NCBI GenBank assembly: GCA_963845265.1
Contig: CAWJRN010000016.1
Span: forward strand, 124,001-188,000
Length of the DNA: 64,000 nt
From: DYRB01 sp963845265
GTDB taxonomy: Bacteria; Pseudomonadota; Gammaproteobacteria; Chromatiales; Chromatiaceae
Direction: 5' to 3'
The notes beneath the pieces are model-generated. The model was given only the letters and a program-made list of their open reading frames with translations. It was not told the DNA's origin and ran no database searches. Every line of letters begins with the position of its first letter. The stretch's first letter is position 1. Made by a program: the position numbers and the translations under genes. Below are positions 8,833 to 18,114 of this stretch, piece by piece.

Positions 8833-9938
8833 AGCTGCCCGACATCGACTCCGACTACTTGATCGAGACCCTACTCAAACTGCTGTTCACCCCGAGCCCC
8901 GCCGGCTATACGGATCGTGTGGTCCATCTGGTGTGCGAGGAGTTGGAGCGCCTTGAGGTGCCCTTCGAGCTGACCCGCCGCGGGGCCATCCGCGCCACCC
9001 TGGACGGCAAACTTTCGCAACCGGATCGAGCCATCGTGGCCCACATCGACACCCTCGGGGCCATGGTCAAGGGGCTCAAAGACAATGGCCGCCTAAATCT
9101 GGTCGCTGTGGGTCACTGGAACGCCCGCTTCGCCGAGGGCGCACGTGGCACTCTGTTCATGGACACCGGCCAACTGCGCGGCACCATCCTGCCGCTCAAG
9201 GCGTCGGGCCACACCTTCGCCCCGGAGATCGACAACCAACCCGGCGGCTGGGATCACGTAGAGTTCCGCATCGATGCGGTGAGCCACAACCTCCGCGATC
9301 TGCTGCGCCTGGGTATCCATGTGGGAGACTTCATCGCCATCGACACCTCGCCGGAGATCACCGACACCGGTTTCATCAACTCCCGCCACCTCGACGACAA
9401 GGCCGGCGCCGCTGTCCTGCTCACCGTCATAGAGGCCGTCAAGCGCCAGGGCCTGGAACTGCCCATGGACTGCCACCCCCTGTTCACCATCTCCGAAGAG
9501 ATCGGCTCCGGGGCCTCTGCCGCCCTCCACCAGGACGTGGCCGAGATGCTCACCATCGACAACGGCACCACGGCCCCGGGTCAGAACTCCAGCGAGTTTG
9601 GCGTCACCATCGCCATGGCCGACCAGACCGGCCCCTTCGACTACCACCTGACCCATCGGATCATCCAGCTCTGCAAGGAGTTCCAGATCCCACACCAGCG
9701 CGACGTCTTCCGCTATTACCGTTCCGACAGCGCCGCCGCGCTCGAGGCCGGCAACGACGTGCGCACCGCCCTGGTCACCTTCGGCATCGATGCCTCCCAT
9801 GGCTACGAACGCATCCACATGAGCGCCCTGGAGAGCCTTGCGCATCTGGTCGGCGTCTACATGCAGAGCCCGACGCTGTTCGCACGCGACCGATTCGACA
9901 TGGGTCCTCGCACCGGATTCCCGACCCAACCTGGCTGA
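8829..9938 (+). CDS. M42-family peptidase of the NAGGN osmoprotectant system
   Basis: A 369-residue metallopeptidase-like protein. Candidate metal ligands of the M42/M20 clan are visible: HIDTLG near residue 71, LDDKAG near 187 and ISEEIGSG near 221, with a His near the C-terminus (DASHGYERIH). It begins with TTG at 8829 inside the ngg stop codon, and no better in-frame start precedes the conserved N-terminus (PDIDSDYLIETLLKLL). In other bacteria a peptidase of this type accompanies asnO and ngg; its job is not firmly established but could be turnover of the dipeptide. Cytoplasmic, with no signal peptide. Confidence 0.9.
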   Translation: MKLPDIDSDYLIETLLKLLFTPSPAGYTDRVVHLVCEELERLEVPFELTRRGAIRATLDGKLSQPDRAIVAHIDTLGAMVKGLKDNGRLNLVAVGHWNARFAEGARGTLFMDTGQLRGTILPLKASGHTFAPEIDNQPGGWDHVEFRIDAVSHNLRDLLRLGIHVGDFIAIDTSPEITDTGFINSRHLDDKAGAAVLLTVIEAVKRQGLELPMDCHPLFTISEEIGSGASAALHQDVAEMLTIDNGTTAPGQNSSEFGVTIAMADQTGPFDYHLTHRIIQLCKEFQIPHQRDVFRYYRSDSAAALEAGNDVRTALVTFGIDASHGYERIHMSALESLAHLVGVYMQSPTLFARDRFDMGPRTGFPTQPG

Positions 9939-10117
9939 GTATGTAGTCTCGTAGACGCGGGACGAGACGGACGGCATCCCAGAGTCATGGGGTCTCGCAT
10001 CGTTGCATTTCTAGCAACATGCTAGTCTCCCTGCGTGGCAAGAACCCGGCGAATAACCGCGGATGCTTCCCGCACGATCGCCGCCTCGGTCGCTTCCGGA
10101 GCGTCGCAGGATGCCTG

Positions 10118-10984
10118 TCACTTCGCCTTGGCCCCACCGTCGGCGGCAGCACGGGGCGCGGCCTTTGGAGCGGGCTCATCAGCCTTGTTGGTGGGCGTCG
10201 GCGTTGGGCCCGCCGCCCCAGTTCTGGCGCGCGTCTTCTTCGCCGGTGCCGGTGCCCCGTCCGCCTTGGCTGGTTGGTCCCCGTCCAGCCCCGCGCCGAC
10301 ATCCGTCATTGCCAGCTCCTTTGCCCGATCCAATGCCTGCTTGGCCTTTTCCTCGGCTGCCGCAAGCCGCTCCTGCGCGGCCTTCGCCTCATCGAGCGCA
10401 CGCGCGGCCTCGCCCTGCTCCTTCGTACTCGCGTGTGCGAAGGCTTGGGCGGTCCGCGCCTGCGCCTCAGCGGTCTTGGCTTGAGCGCGGGCGGTCTCGG
10501 CCTGTGCGGCCGCAGTCTCGGCCTGCGCCCGCGCCTCCTTCTCCAACTGGGCCTGGGCATCCGAGATCCTGCGCGTAGCCTCCGCCATGATGGCCTTTCG
10601 GTTCTTCTCGATCTCCGACGCCGTGACGTTTCGGATCGCTGCGATTTCGGCCTGGGTCTCCTGCTTCATGCGGTCGACCATGGTGCGCGCCTCGTTGCGT
10701 GCGGACTCGGCTTGATCCCTGGCATCGGCCGCTTGCTTCAGGGCGCCGGAGACCTGTGCGTGGGCCTGCGCCTCCTTAGCCTGTGCCTCGGCCTGCATCT
10801 GCGCAGCGAGGGCCTCTGCCTTTGCAGCACACGCCTTCGCGGTCGCGGTCTCCGCCTGGGCATCGGCCTGCGCCCGGGCCACCCGTTCCTGCGCTTGGGC
10901 CACCTCGATCTGGGCTTTCGCGGTTTCGGCCAGTTCGTTGACCAATACGGCCAGTGTTTTCAGTGACTTGTCATTGGCAGACAT
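10118..10984 (-). CDS. Ala-rich coiled-coil protein of unknown function
   Basis: A 288-residue protein made almost wholly of Ala, Gln, Glu, Lys and Arg in heptad-like runs (AETAKAQ, AQADAQAETATAKA and similar) from about residue 15 to 235, which predicts one long helix or coiled coil. The last 55 residues switch to a disordered Pro/Ala/Lys tail (PAKKTRARTG, TPTPTNKADEPAPK) resembling histone H1-like or DNA-binding tails. There is no signal peptide or membrane segment. The start (MSANDKSLKTLAVLVNELAE) follows GAGGAGACT, a good ribosome-binding site. I do not recognise the family; a phasin-like, nucleoid-associated or cytoskeletal role is possible but unproven. It lies alone between the NAGGN operon and aroG. 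Confidence 0.75.
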   Translation of the reverse strand: MSANDKSLKTLAVLVNELAETAKAQIEVAQAQERVARAQADAQAETATAKACAAKAEALAAQMQAEAQAKEAQAHAQVSGALKQAADARDQAESARNEARTMVDRMKQETQAEIAAIRNVTASEIEKNRKAIMAEATRRISDAQAQLEKEARAQAETAAAQAETARAQAKTAEAQARTAQAFAHASTKEQGEAARALDEAKAAQERLAAAEEKAKQALDRAKELAMTDVGAGLDGDQPAKADGAPAPAKKTRARTGAAGPTPTPTNKADEPAPKAAPRAAADGGAKAK

Positions 10985-11277
10985 GCTGATTCAGTCTCCT
11001 CTTTATCGGTGGCGGCTTGATGCATAGGCGTCAGCTTGTGGTCCTACGACAGGTCTTGGTGCGCGGGCCGCGCGCCAAGACTGCTGCTGCAGGATGTTAC
11101 GAGATTGTTACAGCGGATGCGATTCGGGATCGAACGCGGGAACCCGTGCCCAGTGCAAACACGAGGTGCCGTGAGTATGCCAGTCCCCTACCCCATTGGA
11201 ACAGGCACCGCCAAATCCGGCGGGCCAGGCCCCTTCGGGTATACTCCCACCTTTTGCCGCCCAGCCCCCGGTGAGCC

Positions 11278-12333
11278 ATGACCTACCAGACCGACGACCT
11301 GCGCATCCGCAAGATCACTCCGGTGATCGCTCCTTGCGACCTGCACGCGGAGAGGCCCATCAGCGAGGCTGCGTCGACTACCGTCCACCACAGCCGTGCG
11401 GAGATCCAGAAGATCCTCCACGGTCAGGACGACCGCCTGTTGGTGGTGGTAGGGCCTTGTTCGGTCCATGACACCCAGGCCGCCATGGAGTACGCCGGTC
11501 GCCTGCGCGCCCTGCGCGAGGAACTGGCCGACGATCTACTCGTCGTCATGCGGGTCTACTTCGAAAAGCCTCGCACCACCGTCGGCTGGAAGGGCTTGAT
11601 CAACGACCCGGACCTGGACGAGAGCTACGAGATCAACAAGGGCCTGCGTATGGCCCGCGGGCTGCTGCTGGACGTCAACGAGATGGGCATCCCGGCCGGG
11701 ACCGAGTTCCTCGATTTGATCAGCCCCCAGTACATCGCCGACCTGGTGAGCTGGGGGGCCATCGGCGCGCGGACCACCGAAAGCCAGGGCCATCGCGAGT
11801 TGGCCTCGGGGCTGTCCTGCCCTGTGGGGTTCAAGAACGGTACCGACGGCACGGTCCGGGTCGCGGTGGAGGCCATTCACGCCGCCGCCCGCCCGCATGT
11901 CTTCATGTCCCTGACCAAAGACGGACACTCCGCGATCTTCACCACCAGCGGCAACCAGGACACCCACATCATCCTGCGCGGCGGCCTACGCCCGAACTAC
12001 GACACCGAGAGCGTCAACATCGCCTCCGAGGAGATCCAGGCTGCGGGCCTGACCCCGAAGATCATGATCGACTTCAGCCACGCCAACAGCCGCAAGAAGC
12101 CGGAGAAACAGGTCCAGGTCGGACGCGATGTGGCCGGACAGGTCGCCCGTGGGGATCGACGCATCATTGGGGCCATGGTCGAGAGCCACCTCATCGCCGG
12201 GCGCCAGGACCTGTGCATCACTGGAGACATGACCTACGGACAGAGCGTGACCGACGCCTGCATCGGCTGGGACGACACGGTCACCCTGCTGCGCGAGCTG
12301 GCCGCGGCTACCGCGCACCGGCGGAGGGGCTAG
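11278..12333 (+). CDS. aroG: 3-deoxy-7-phosphoheptulonate synthase (class I DAHP synthase)
   Basis: A 351-residue enzyme of the AroG/AroF/AroH type, catalysing the first step of aromatic amino acid synthesis from PEP and erythrose 4-phosphate. Family signatures are clear: VVVGPCSVHD (about residues 55-64), YFEKPRTTVGWKGLINDP (about 94-111), IGARTTESQGHRE, GFKNGTDG, and MIDFSHANSRKK near 263. Length matches E. coli AroG (350). Which aromatic amino acid inhibits it cannot be told from sequence alone, so the symbol is generic. GGTATACTCCC (11234-11244) about 35 bases upstream contains a possible -10 (TATACT). Confidence 0.95.
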   Translation: MTYQTDDLRIRKITPVIAPCDLHAERPISEAASTTVHHSRAEIQKILHGQDDRLLVVVGPCSVHDTQAAMEYAGRLRALREELADDLLVVMRVYFEKPRTTVGWKGLINDPDLDESYEINKGLRMARGLLLDVNEMGIPAGTEFLDLISPQYIADLVSWGAIGARTTESQGHRELASGLSCPVGFKNGTDGTVRVAVEAIHAAARPHVFMSLTKDGHSAIFTTSGNQDTHIILRGGLRPNYDTESVNIASEEIQAAGLTPKIMIDFSHANSRKKPEKQVQVGRDVAGQVARGDRRIIGAMVESHLIAGRQDLCITGDMTYGQSVTDACIGWDDTVTLLRELAAATAHRRRG

Positions 12334-12467
12334 ATCGCGTGTAAGCGCAATCCGAAACGACAGGTTGGACCAACAAGACACGTCCGCCACAGGCATTTGA
12401 ACCCCCGCATAGGCAGCCCCCACCCGGGCGCCCCATGTCGGCCCGACGATTGGATAGAGGTGCGCCC

Positions 12468-15092
12468 ATGTCGCAAGACACCCTGGCCCCGGAGAGCTTC
12501 GCGCCGCCCGGTCTGGTAGACAGCTACCAGCCCCTGCCCGGCAGCTACGACGAGCTGCGGGGCCATGACGGGCAGATCCGCCCCCACTGGGAGCACTTCC
12601 TGGAGGCCCTGCGCACCCTGGGACCGGAGGCCGTGGAGGCGCGCCGACGCGAGGCACGACGCCTGATCCGCGACAATGGCGTGACCTACAACCTCCACGA
12701 CGACCACCAGGGGGTGTCACGACCCTGGGACCTTGACCTCCTGCCGGTGCTTATCCGCAGCGACGAGTGGGCCGCCCTGGAGCGCGGCCTGATGCAACGG
12801 GCGGAGCTGCTGAACCTCCTGCTGCTCGACCTCTATGGCCCTCGAACATCGATTCATAAGGGCCTGTTGCCGGCGGAGCTGATCGAGGGCTATTTCGGGT
12901 ATCTGCTCCCCTGCCACGGCGTCAATTTCGCCTCCGACCGCCCACTGACGCACTATGCCGCCGATCTGACCCGCACCCCGGACGGGCGCTGGCGGGTCAT
13001 TGCCGACCGCACCCAGAGTCCCGCCGGCGGCGGCTATGCCTTGGAGAACCGGGTGGTCCTGTCCCGTGTCCTGCCGAGCCTGTTCCGCGACAGCCACGTC
13101 CACCGCCTGGCTGGCTTCTATCGCACCATGCGGCGCACCCTGACCGGCTTGGCCGCCCACCCCGAGGGTCATCCCCGGGTGGCTGTGCTGACCCCGGGGC
13201 CGCAGAATCCTGCCCACTTCGAGCATGCCTATCTCGCCACCTACCTGGGCTATACCCTGGTCCAGGGCAGCGACCTGTCGGTGCGCGACGGGGCCCTGTG
13301 GCTGCGCACCCTGGGTCGCCTGGAGCGCATCGACGTCCTGCTGCGACGGGTTGACGACACCGATTGCGACCCATTGGAACTGCAGGAGTCGTCCATCCTG
13401 GGCGTACCCGGCATGCTCCAGGCAGTGCGCGCCGGCAATCTGAGCACGGCCAATGCCCTGGGCAGCGGGGTGCTGGAGCACCCGGCGCTGATGGCCTATC
13501 TCCCCTCCCTGTGCCAGGAACTACTCGGCGAGGAACTGCTCCTGCCCGACGTCCCCACTTGGTGGTGCGGCACTCCGGAGGGCCAGGAACGTGCCTTGTC
13601 GGACCTCGACAACCTGGTCATCAAGGACGCCGGCGATGATACCGGTAATAAGACCCTCTTCCCTGGGGACATGGACGCGCCCCAGCGCGCCGCCCTGAGC
13701 GAGCAATTGCGCGCCAACCCTAAGCGTTATGTGGCCCAGGAGCGGGTCTCGCCCTCTACGGCCCCGGCCCTGGTCGGTGGTCGCATCGAGCCAAAGCCAA
13801 CGATTCTACGCAGCTTCCTGATCGCCGAAGACGCCGGCTACACGGTCATGCCTGGGGGCCTGAGCCGGATCGTGCCGCCGCGAGACCCGGCCCGCGGTCG
13901 CCTCTCCCTGGGCGGGCTAGGCAAGGACACCTGGGTGCTGGCCTCGGAACCTGAGCTGCGCGAGACCCTGCTGGTCACGAGCGATGCTCATAGCCCAGCG
14001 GTGGTGCAGGACAGCGAGGTCTCCAGCCGCGTGGCGGACAACCTGTTCTGGATCGGACGCTATGCCGAACGGGCCGAAGGCCTGGTCCGTCTGCTGCGGG
14101 TCACCATTTTCAAGCTCGACGAGCGCCCCGAGCATGCCCCGGGCGCGGCCGCCGAGTGCTGCCTACGCTCCCTGCTCGAGGCCCTCACCCGCCAGAGTCT
14201 AAGCTTCCCGGGCTTCGTCGGTGAGGGCGCTGATGCGCGCATCGCCGACCCGGCGCCGGAGATCCTCTCCCTGATTTCCGACCCGCAGCGCATCGGCGGG
14301 CTGCCCCAGACCCTCTGGGCCCTGGGCCAGGCCGCCTGGTCGGTGCGCGACCGGCTCTCCACCGATACCTGGCGCGTCGTCAACGAGGTGGAGTTGCGCA
14401 TGCGCGAGTTCTCCCGCCACCCGCCCCGGGAGCTCGCCAGGGCCCTGGACATCCTCGACCCATTGGTGACCTCCCTGGTCGCCTTCTCCGCGCTCACCCA
14501 CGAGAACATGACCCACAACGAGGGTTGGCACTTCCTGGAGACGGGGCGGCGACTGGAGCGTGGGGTCAACATCGCCTCCCTGTTGCGCTCGACCCTGGCA
14601 CCGGTGGGCGGCCCGGCAGAGGAGAACCTCCTGGTGGAGGCCGTGCTCGGGGTGACCGACAGTCTGATCACCTACCGACGGCGCTACCAGGCCGGCACCC
14701 GGGTCGGCGCCCTGCTCGACCTGGTCTTCCAGGACGAGAACAACCCCAGGTCGTTGGCCTATCAATTCGTGCAGCTCGACCGGCTGGTGAACCATATGCC
14801 CCGCGGCGAGCTGGTGGCCGGTCGCACCGCGGCGGAGAAGGTGGTGCTGCGCGCCCTCACCGGGGTGCGTCTGGCAGAGATCGACCGTCTGGTCCGCGTC
14901 GAGCCCCCTGGCGACGGTGAGGCCGCCCGGCGTACCGGCCTCGACACGGCCCTGGCAGAGATCCAGGACGAGCTGGCGGCCCTGTCCGACGCCCTGAGCG
15001 CCCAGTTCTTCCACCACGAGGAACTGCCCCACAGCCTGGTCGGTCAGGGTCGCTCCGAGTCGCCCAAGCTCCTCGGTGGAGACGCCAAATGA
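12468..15092 (+). CDS. circularly permuted ATP-grasp type 2 protein fused to alpha-E domain
   Basis: An 874-residue protein starting MSQDTLAPESF. The ATG at 12468 is preferred over one at 12435 because AGAGG lies 7-11 bases before it. The first about 510 residues are a circularly permuted ATP-grasp type 2 domain (LLDLYGPR, PCHGVNFASDRPLTHYAADL, then ADRTQSPAGGGYALENR); the rest (from about 520, SSRVADNLFWIGRYAERAEG) is an alpha-E domain (DUF403). In many bacteria these are two genes; here they are fused. The stop overlaps the start of the transglutaminase gene (ATGA). The conserved trio is thought to build and process a peptide, but the product is unknown. Confidence 0.9.
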   Translation: MSQDTLAPESFAPPGLVDSYQPLPGSYDELRGHDGQIRPHWEHFLEALRTLGPEAVEARRREARRLIRDNGVTYNLHDDHQGVSRPWDLDLLPVLIRSDEWAALERGLMQRAELLNLLLLDLYGPRTSIHKGLLPAELIEGYFGYLLPCHGVNFASDRPLTHYAADLTRTPDGRWRVIADRTQSPAGGGYALENRVVLSRVLPSLFRDSHVHRLAGFYRTMRRTLTGLAAHPEGHPRVAVLTPGPQNPAHFEHAYLATYLGYTLVQGSDLSVRDGALWLRTLGRLERIDVLLRRVDDTDCDPLELQESSILGVPGMLQAVRAGNLSTANALGSGVLEHPALMAYLPSLCQELLGEELLLPDVPTWWCGTPEGQERALSDLDNLVIKDAGDDTGNKTLFPGDMDAPQRAALSEQLRANPKRYVAQERVSPSTAPALVGGRIEPKPTILRSFLIAEDAGYTVMPGGLSRIVPPRDPARGRLSLGGLGKDTWVLASEPELRETLLVTSDAHSPAVVQDSEVSSRVADNLFWIGRYAERAEGLVRLLRVTIFKLDERPEHAPGAAAECCLRSLLEALTRQSLSFPGFVGEGADARIADPAPEILSLISDPQRIGGLPQTLWALGQAAWSVRDRLSTDTWRVVNEVELRMREFSRHPPRELARALDILDPLVTSLVAFSALTHENMTHNEGWHFLETGRRLERGVNIASLLRSTLAPVGGPAEENLLVEAVLGVTDSLITYRRRYQAGTRVGALLDLVFQDENNPRSLAYQFVQLDRLVNHMPRGELVAGRTAAEKVVLRALTGVRLAEIDRLVRVEPPGDGEAARRTGLDTALAEIQDELAALSDALSAQFFHHEELPHSLVGQGRSESPKLLGGDAK

Positions 15093-15976
15093 GGTATCGC
15101 GTCTGCCACGTCACACGCTATCGCTACACCGACCCGGTGTCCTTGTGCCACAGCCTGGCCTACCTCAAACCCCGGGATCTACCCCACCAGATCTGCCTGT
15201 CCAGCCAGATCCGGGTGGACCCCTGGCCGGCGGTGTCGCGGGACCATACGGACTATTTCGGCAACCGGGTGAGCTACTTCGCCATCCAACAATCCCATTC
15301 GCACCTGGACGTGACCGCCCAAAGCGAGGTGGAGGTCGTGGCACGCACCCTGCCCGATCCCGAGTCCACCACCCCCTGGGAGCTGGCCCTGGAACGTATC
15401 CACGCCGGTCGGGACGAGGCCCTCATCGACGCACGCATCTACACCCTGGCCTCACCCATGGTGCCTTTGGACCCCATGGCCCTGGACTATGCACTGCCGT
15501 CCTTTACACCGGGGCGGCCCCTGTTGGCGGCAGCTAAAGATCTGATGGGGCGCATCTTCAGGGACTACGAGTACGACCCACAGTTTTCCAGCATCGCCAC
15601 GCCGCTGACGGAGGTCATCGAGCACCGTCGCGGGGTCTGCCAGGACTTCGCCCACCTGGCGCTATCGTGCCTACGCGGGCTCGGACTGCCGGCCCGGTAC
15701 GTCAGCGGGTATCTGGAGACCCTGCCACCGCCTGGGCAGGTCAAACTGCAAGGCAGTGACGCCTCCCACGCCTGGTTTGCGGTCTTTATCCCGGAACTGG
15801 GCTGGGTGGACTTCGACCCGACCAACGACCAGATCCCGGCGGAGCAACACATCACCACGGCCGTTGGGCGGGACTACCAGGACGTGACACCGGTTCGGGG
15901 GGTCTTCTACGGGGGCGGGGCCCACAACCTGACCATTGCCGTGGATGTGAATCGGCTGGCCCCAGGGGGCGGTTAG
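15089..15976 (+). CDS. transglutaminase-like cysteine peptidase
   Basis: A 295-residue protein of the bacterial transglutaminase-like superfamily. It has an N-terminal beta domain (MRYRVCHVTRYRYTDPVSLC) and a papain-like triad: Cys in GVCQDFAHL (about residue 184), His in ASHAWFAVF (about 227) and Asp in VDFDPTND (about 241). No signal peptide. It starts 4 bases inside the end of the ATP-grasp/alpha-E gene, which implies translational coupling. In this conserved operon it may cleave or cross-link the peptide made by the ATP-grasp partner; that is inference. Confidence 0.92.
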   Translation: MRYRVCHVTRYRYTDPVSLCHSLAYLKPRDLPHQICLSSQIRVDPWPAVSRDHTDYFGNRVSYFAIQQSHSHLDVTAQSEVEVVARTLPDPESTTPWELALERIHAGRDEALIDARIYTLASPMVPLDPMALDYALPSFTPGRPLLAAAKDLMGRIFRDYEYDPQFSSIATPLTEVIEHRRGVCQDFAHLALSCLRGLGLPARYVSGYLETLPPPGQVKLQGSDASHAWFAVFIPELGWVDFDPTNDQIPAEQHITTAVGRDYQDVTPVRGVFYGGGAHNLTIAVDVNRLAPGGG

Positions 15977-16199
15977 AGTTTGGGCTGGGAGCCTGTCGGG
16001 CTTAGGTGGGTCGATGCGAGGGAGTGGGAGGGCGAGGCCATTTTGTTCCGGGTTTGAGGCGCATAGTGGGCTCTATGTAACAAAAAACGGGGCGAAATGG
16101 ACCGTTCTCCCGCTTCCGCAGCCGGTTCATCCTAAGTCCGACAGGCTGCTGAAGCGGATCAAGGAGCGCAGCGACGGATCCACCGATAGCAGGGTATTT
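15977..16199. other. intergenic, downstream of the transglutaminase gene
   Basis: About 220 bases between convergent genes. No frame looks coding and no terminator with a T run was seen. It ends at the hairpin repeat at 16200. Confidence 0.4.
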
Positions 16200-16225
16200 G
16201 GTGGGTCCGCTTCGCTTGACCCACC
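16200..16225. repeat. REP-like hairpin repeat (GGTGGGTC...GACCCACC)
   Basis: Arms GGTGGGTC (16200-16207) and GACCCACC (16218-16225) are perfect inverted repeats around a 10-base CGCTTCGCTT loop. The sequence is like the widespread short elements that read GGTGGGT...ACCCACCCTACA in proteobacterial genomes. Its right flank overlaps the stop codon region of the small exported protein gene at 16226, so insertion may have changed that protein's C-terminus. A related hairpin is at 42141-42214. Confidence 0.65.
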
Positions 16226-16645
16226 CTACAATGCCGGTACCGCCCCGAATCTTTGAATCGTTACGGAACTTCGCGGCAAGCGTCTGAAAGAGCTGAAGAA
16301 GATCATTTCAGAGACCGGTGCTTGCGAATGAACCTCGTCGGCACCTGGATTGGATTCGACCAAGAGTCCATTGGGCAAGCAGGCTTCCCCGAACATCCGC
16401 CCATTGGGTTCGCCCTTGCTGTCCGTGCCGAGATGACACCCCGCCGTTGCCGGATCAACCCCGTCGGAATCCTTCCACCAAGTCTGCTGGCCTTCCATGA
16501 AGTCTTCTGGCTTGAACTCAAAGGTGCCTTTTGCCCCCGGCATCCCCTTGGCTCCCACCGATGGATCTCCCGTGGCAAGTGCGACAGATGACGCCGTTAG
16601 GAATACGACGGTGAGCGTCAGTAAAACAGTGAGTAGGCGCGACAT
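16226..16645 (-). CDS. small exported protein of unknown function
   Basis: A 139-residue protein with a clear Sec signal peptide (MSRLLTVLLTLTVVFLTASSVALA, cleavage after about residue 24). The mature part has two Cys residues (in AGCHLGTD and GEACLPNG) that could form a disulfide, plus the unusual Gly/Lys run VGAKGMPGAKGTF. GGGAGG lies 7 bases before the ATG, which supports translation. The last residues (IQRFGAVPAL) and the TAG stop fall in a hairpin repeat, so the native C-terminus may have been shorter or different. I do not recognise the family; periplasmic location is inferred from the signal peptide. Confidence 0.65.
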   Translation of the reverse strand: MSRLLTVLLTLTVVFLTASSVALATGDPSVGAKGMPGAKGTFEFKPEDFMEGQQTWWKDSDGVDPATAGCHLGTDSKGEPNGRMFGEACLPNGLLVESNPGADEVHSQAPVSEMIFFSSFRRLPRSSVTIQRFGAVPAL

Positions 16646-16937
16646 CGGTACCTCCCGAAATTGTGCAATTTTTAACCCAGAACATTCGGAAAACGCTGAC
16701 TAAGGAGATGCTGATTTAGACCAGAGATGGATTAACCCAGTATCTCCTTGGGTTTGCGAACTCGAATCGACTATTTACGTTGCCTGGTAGGAGCTATTGC
16801 GTCAATCACCACCAGAGATCATCGAAAACGAAGTCCCCAGTTACGGCGCGGGCTTTTCCCCACCTCCCTGCAACTCTTTGGCCTTCTCCTCCAGTGCAGC
16901 CCCTATCGCTGCCTTGGCCTCCGATGCGAAGTAACGG
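16646..16937. other. intergenic, no feature defended
   Basis: These 292 bases hold the upstream region of the small exported gene and the downstream region of the AI-2E permease gene. No terminator or coding frame is convincing. Confidence 0.4.
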
Positions 16938-18014
16938 TCATCCCCCTGCTTCATTCGGCGGCGGCGCATCGTCACCTCCGACGGGGGCGAACTCCGGTCC
17001 CAGCATGATGGCGATGGGGCGGGTGTCCGGGTTGGCGTCGAGCGCGATCTTCAGGGCCATGGTCAGGGGCACGGACAGGAACATGCCGACGGCACCAAGG
17101 ACCCAGCCCCAGAATACAAGGGACATAAACACCACCAGCGTGGATAACCCGAGCCCCCGGCCCATGAACTTGGGCTCGATCACGTTGCCGATGACCAAGT
17201 TTATGACCAGATACCCGGCCGCGACCCAGAAGGCCGTCTCGGGGCCTAGCTGGACCAGGGCCAGTAAGACGACCGGAACGGCCGCGATGATCGAGCCGAT
17301 GTTCGGGACATAGTTGAGCAGGAAAGCCACCAGGGCCCATAGCAGTGGGTAATCGACGCCCAGAAACCACAGCCACCCCCATACTAGGAAACCGGTGAGC
17401 AGGCTGATCGAGGTCTTCAAGATCATGTAGCGATTGATGTTCTCGAAGACCTGGTACAGGTGGTCCAAAGATGCGCCAGGCGTCTTGAGCGCGGCGCGCA
17501 GCTTTGCGGGCAGACTGGAGGCCTCAAGGAGCATGAAGATCACCGTCAGCAGAATCAACAGGGCGCTGCCCAATAGGTCGCCCAGGCTGCCAAGCAGCGC
17601 GCCTGCCATCTTCATCGCCTTGCCGGCGTCGAGAGACCTGGCCAGGAACTCGTGGGGGACGACCACGCCCATACCCTTCGACCAGTCCTCGAACTGGACC
17701 GTCAGCGCGTTGAGCTTCAGTTGATACTCGGGCAGGTTGGCGGTGAAGCTAGCGAGGGAGCCGGACGCCATCGCGACGATGATGGCGCCGATGGCTGCGA
17801 TCACCACGATCACCGCCAGCATCGCCAGCCCCGACGGCAAGCCCCGCTGCACCAGGTAGAACATGGGAGGGGCCGCGATCACGGCGATGAACACCGCGAG
17901 CAGGAAAGGCGTGATAAGGGGGGCAGCCGCCTGCATCCCGGCCACCACGAGAACGAAGGCGCCGGCGACCAGGAGGAAGCGTGCGGCTGGGGAGAAGCCT
18001 GATGCCAATTGCAT
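16938..18014 (-). CDS. AI-2E family transporter (PerM/UPF0118 permease)
   Basis: A 358-residue integral membrane protein with about seven or eight hydrophobic segments: two N-terminal pairs (FLLVAGAFVLVVAGMQAA, FLLAVFIAVIAAPPMFYLV), a long soluble loop of about 70 residues, and a C-terminal group ending in the conserved LNYVPNIGSIIAAVPVVLLALV and FWGWVLGAVGMFLSVPLT. This topology is typical of the AI-2E exporter/PerM family, members of which export autoinducer-2 or act as Na+/H+ antiporters; the substrate here cannot be deduced. It is 100 bases downstream of ppc on the same strand. Confidence 0.9.
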   Translation of the reverse strand: MQLASGFSPAARFLLVAGAFVLVVAGMQAAAPLITPFLLAVFIAVIAAPPMFYLVQRGLPSGLAMLAVIVVIAAIGAIIVAMASGSLASFTANLPEYQLKLNALTVQFEDWSKGMGVVVPHEFLARSLDAGKAMKMAGALLGSLGDLLGSALLILLTVIFMLLEASSLPAKLRAALKTPGASLDHLYQVFENINRYMILKTSISLLTGFLVWGWLWFLGVDYPLLWALVAFLLNYVPNIGSIIAAVPVVLLALVQLGPETAFWVAAGYLVINLVIGNVIEPKFMGRGLGLSTLVVFMSLVFWGWVLGAVGMFLSVPLTMALKIALDANPDTRPIAIMLGPEFAPVGGDDAPPPNEAGG

Positions 18015-18114
18015 AGGTAGAGTCTCTTTTGTCTCGGGTCAGGGGACAACTTCAGGTGTCACTTGAGCACACGTCCAGCAGAAGTGCCGAAACGGCCAAG
18101 CCTACGCCTGAGGA

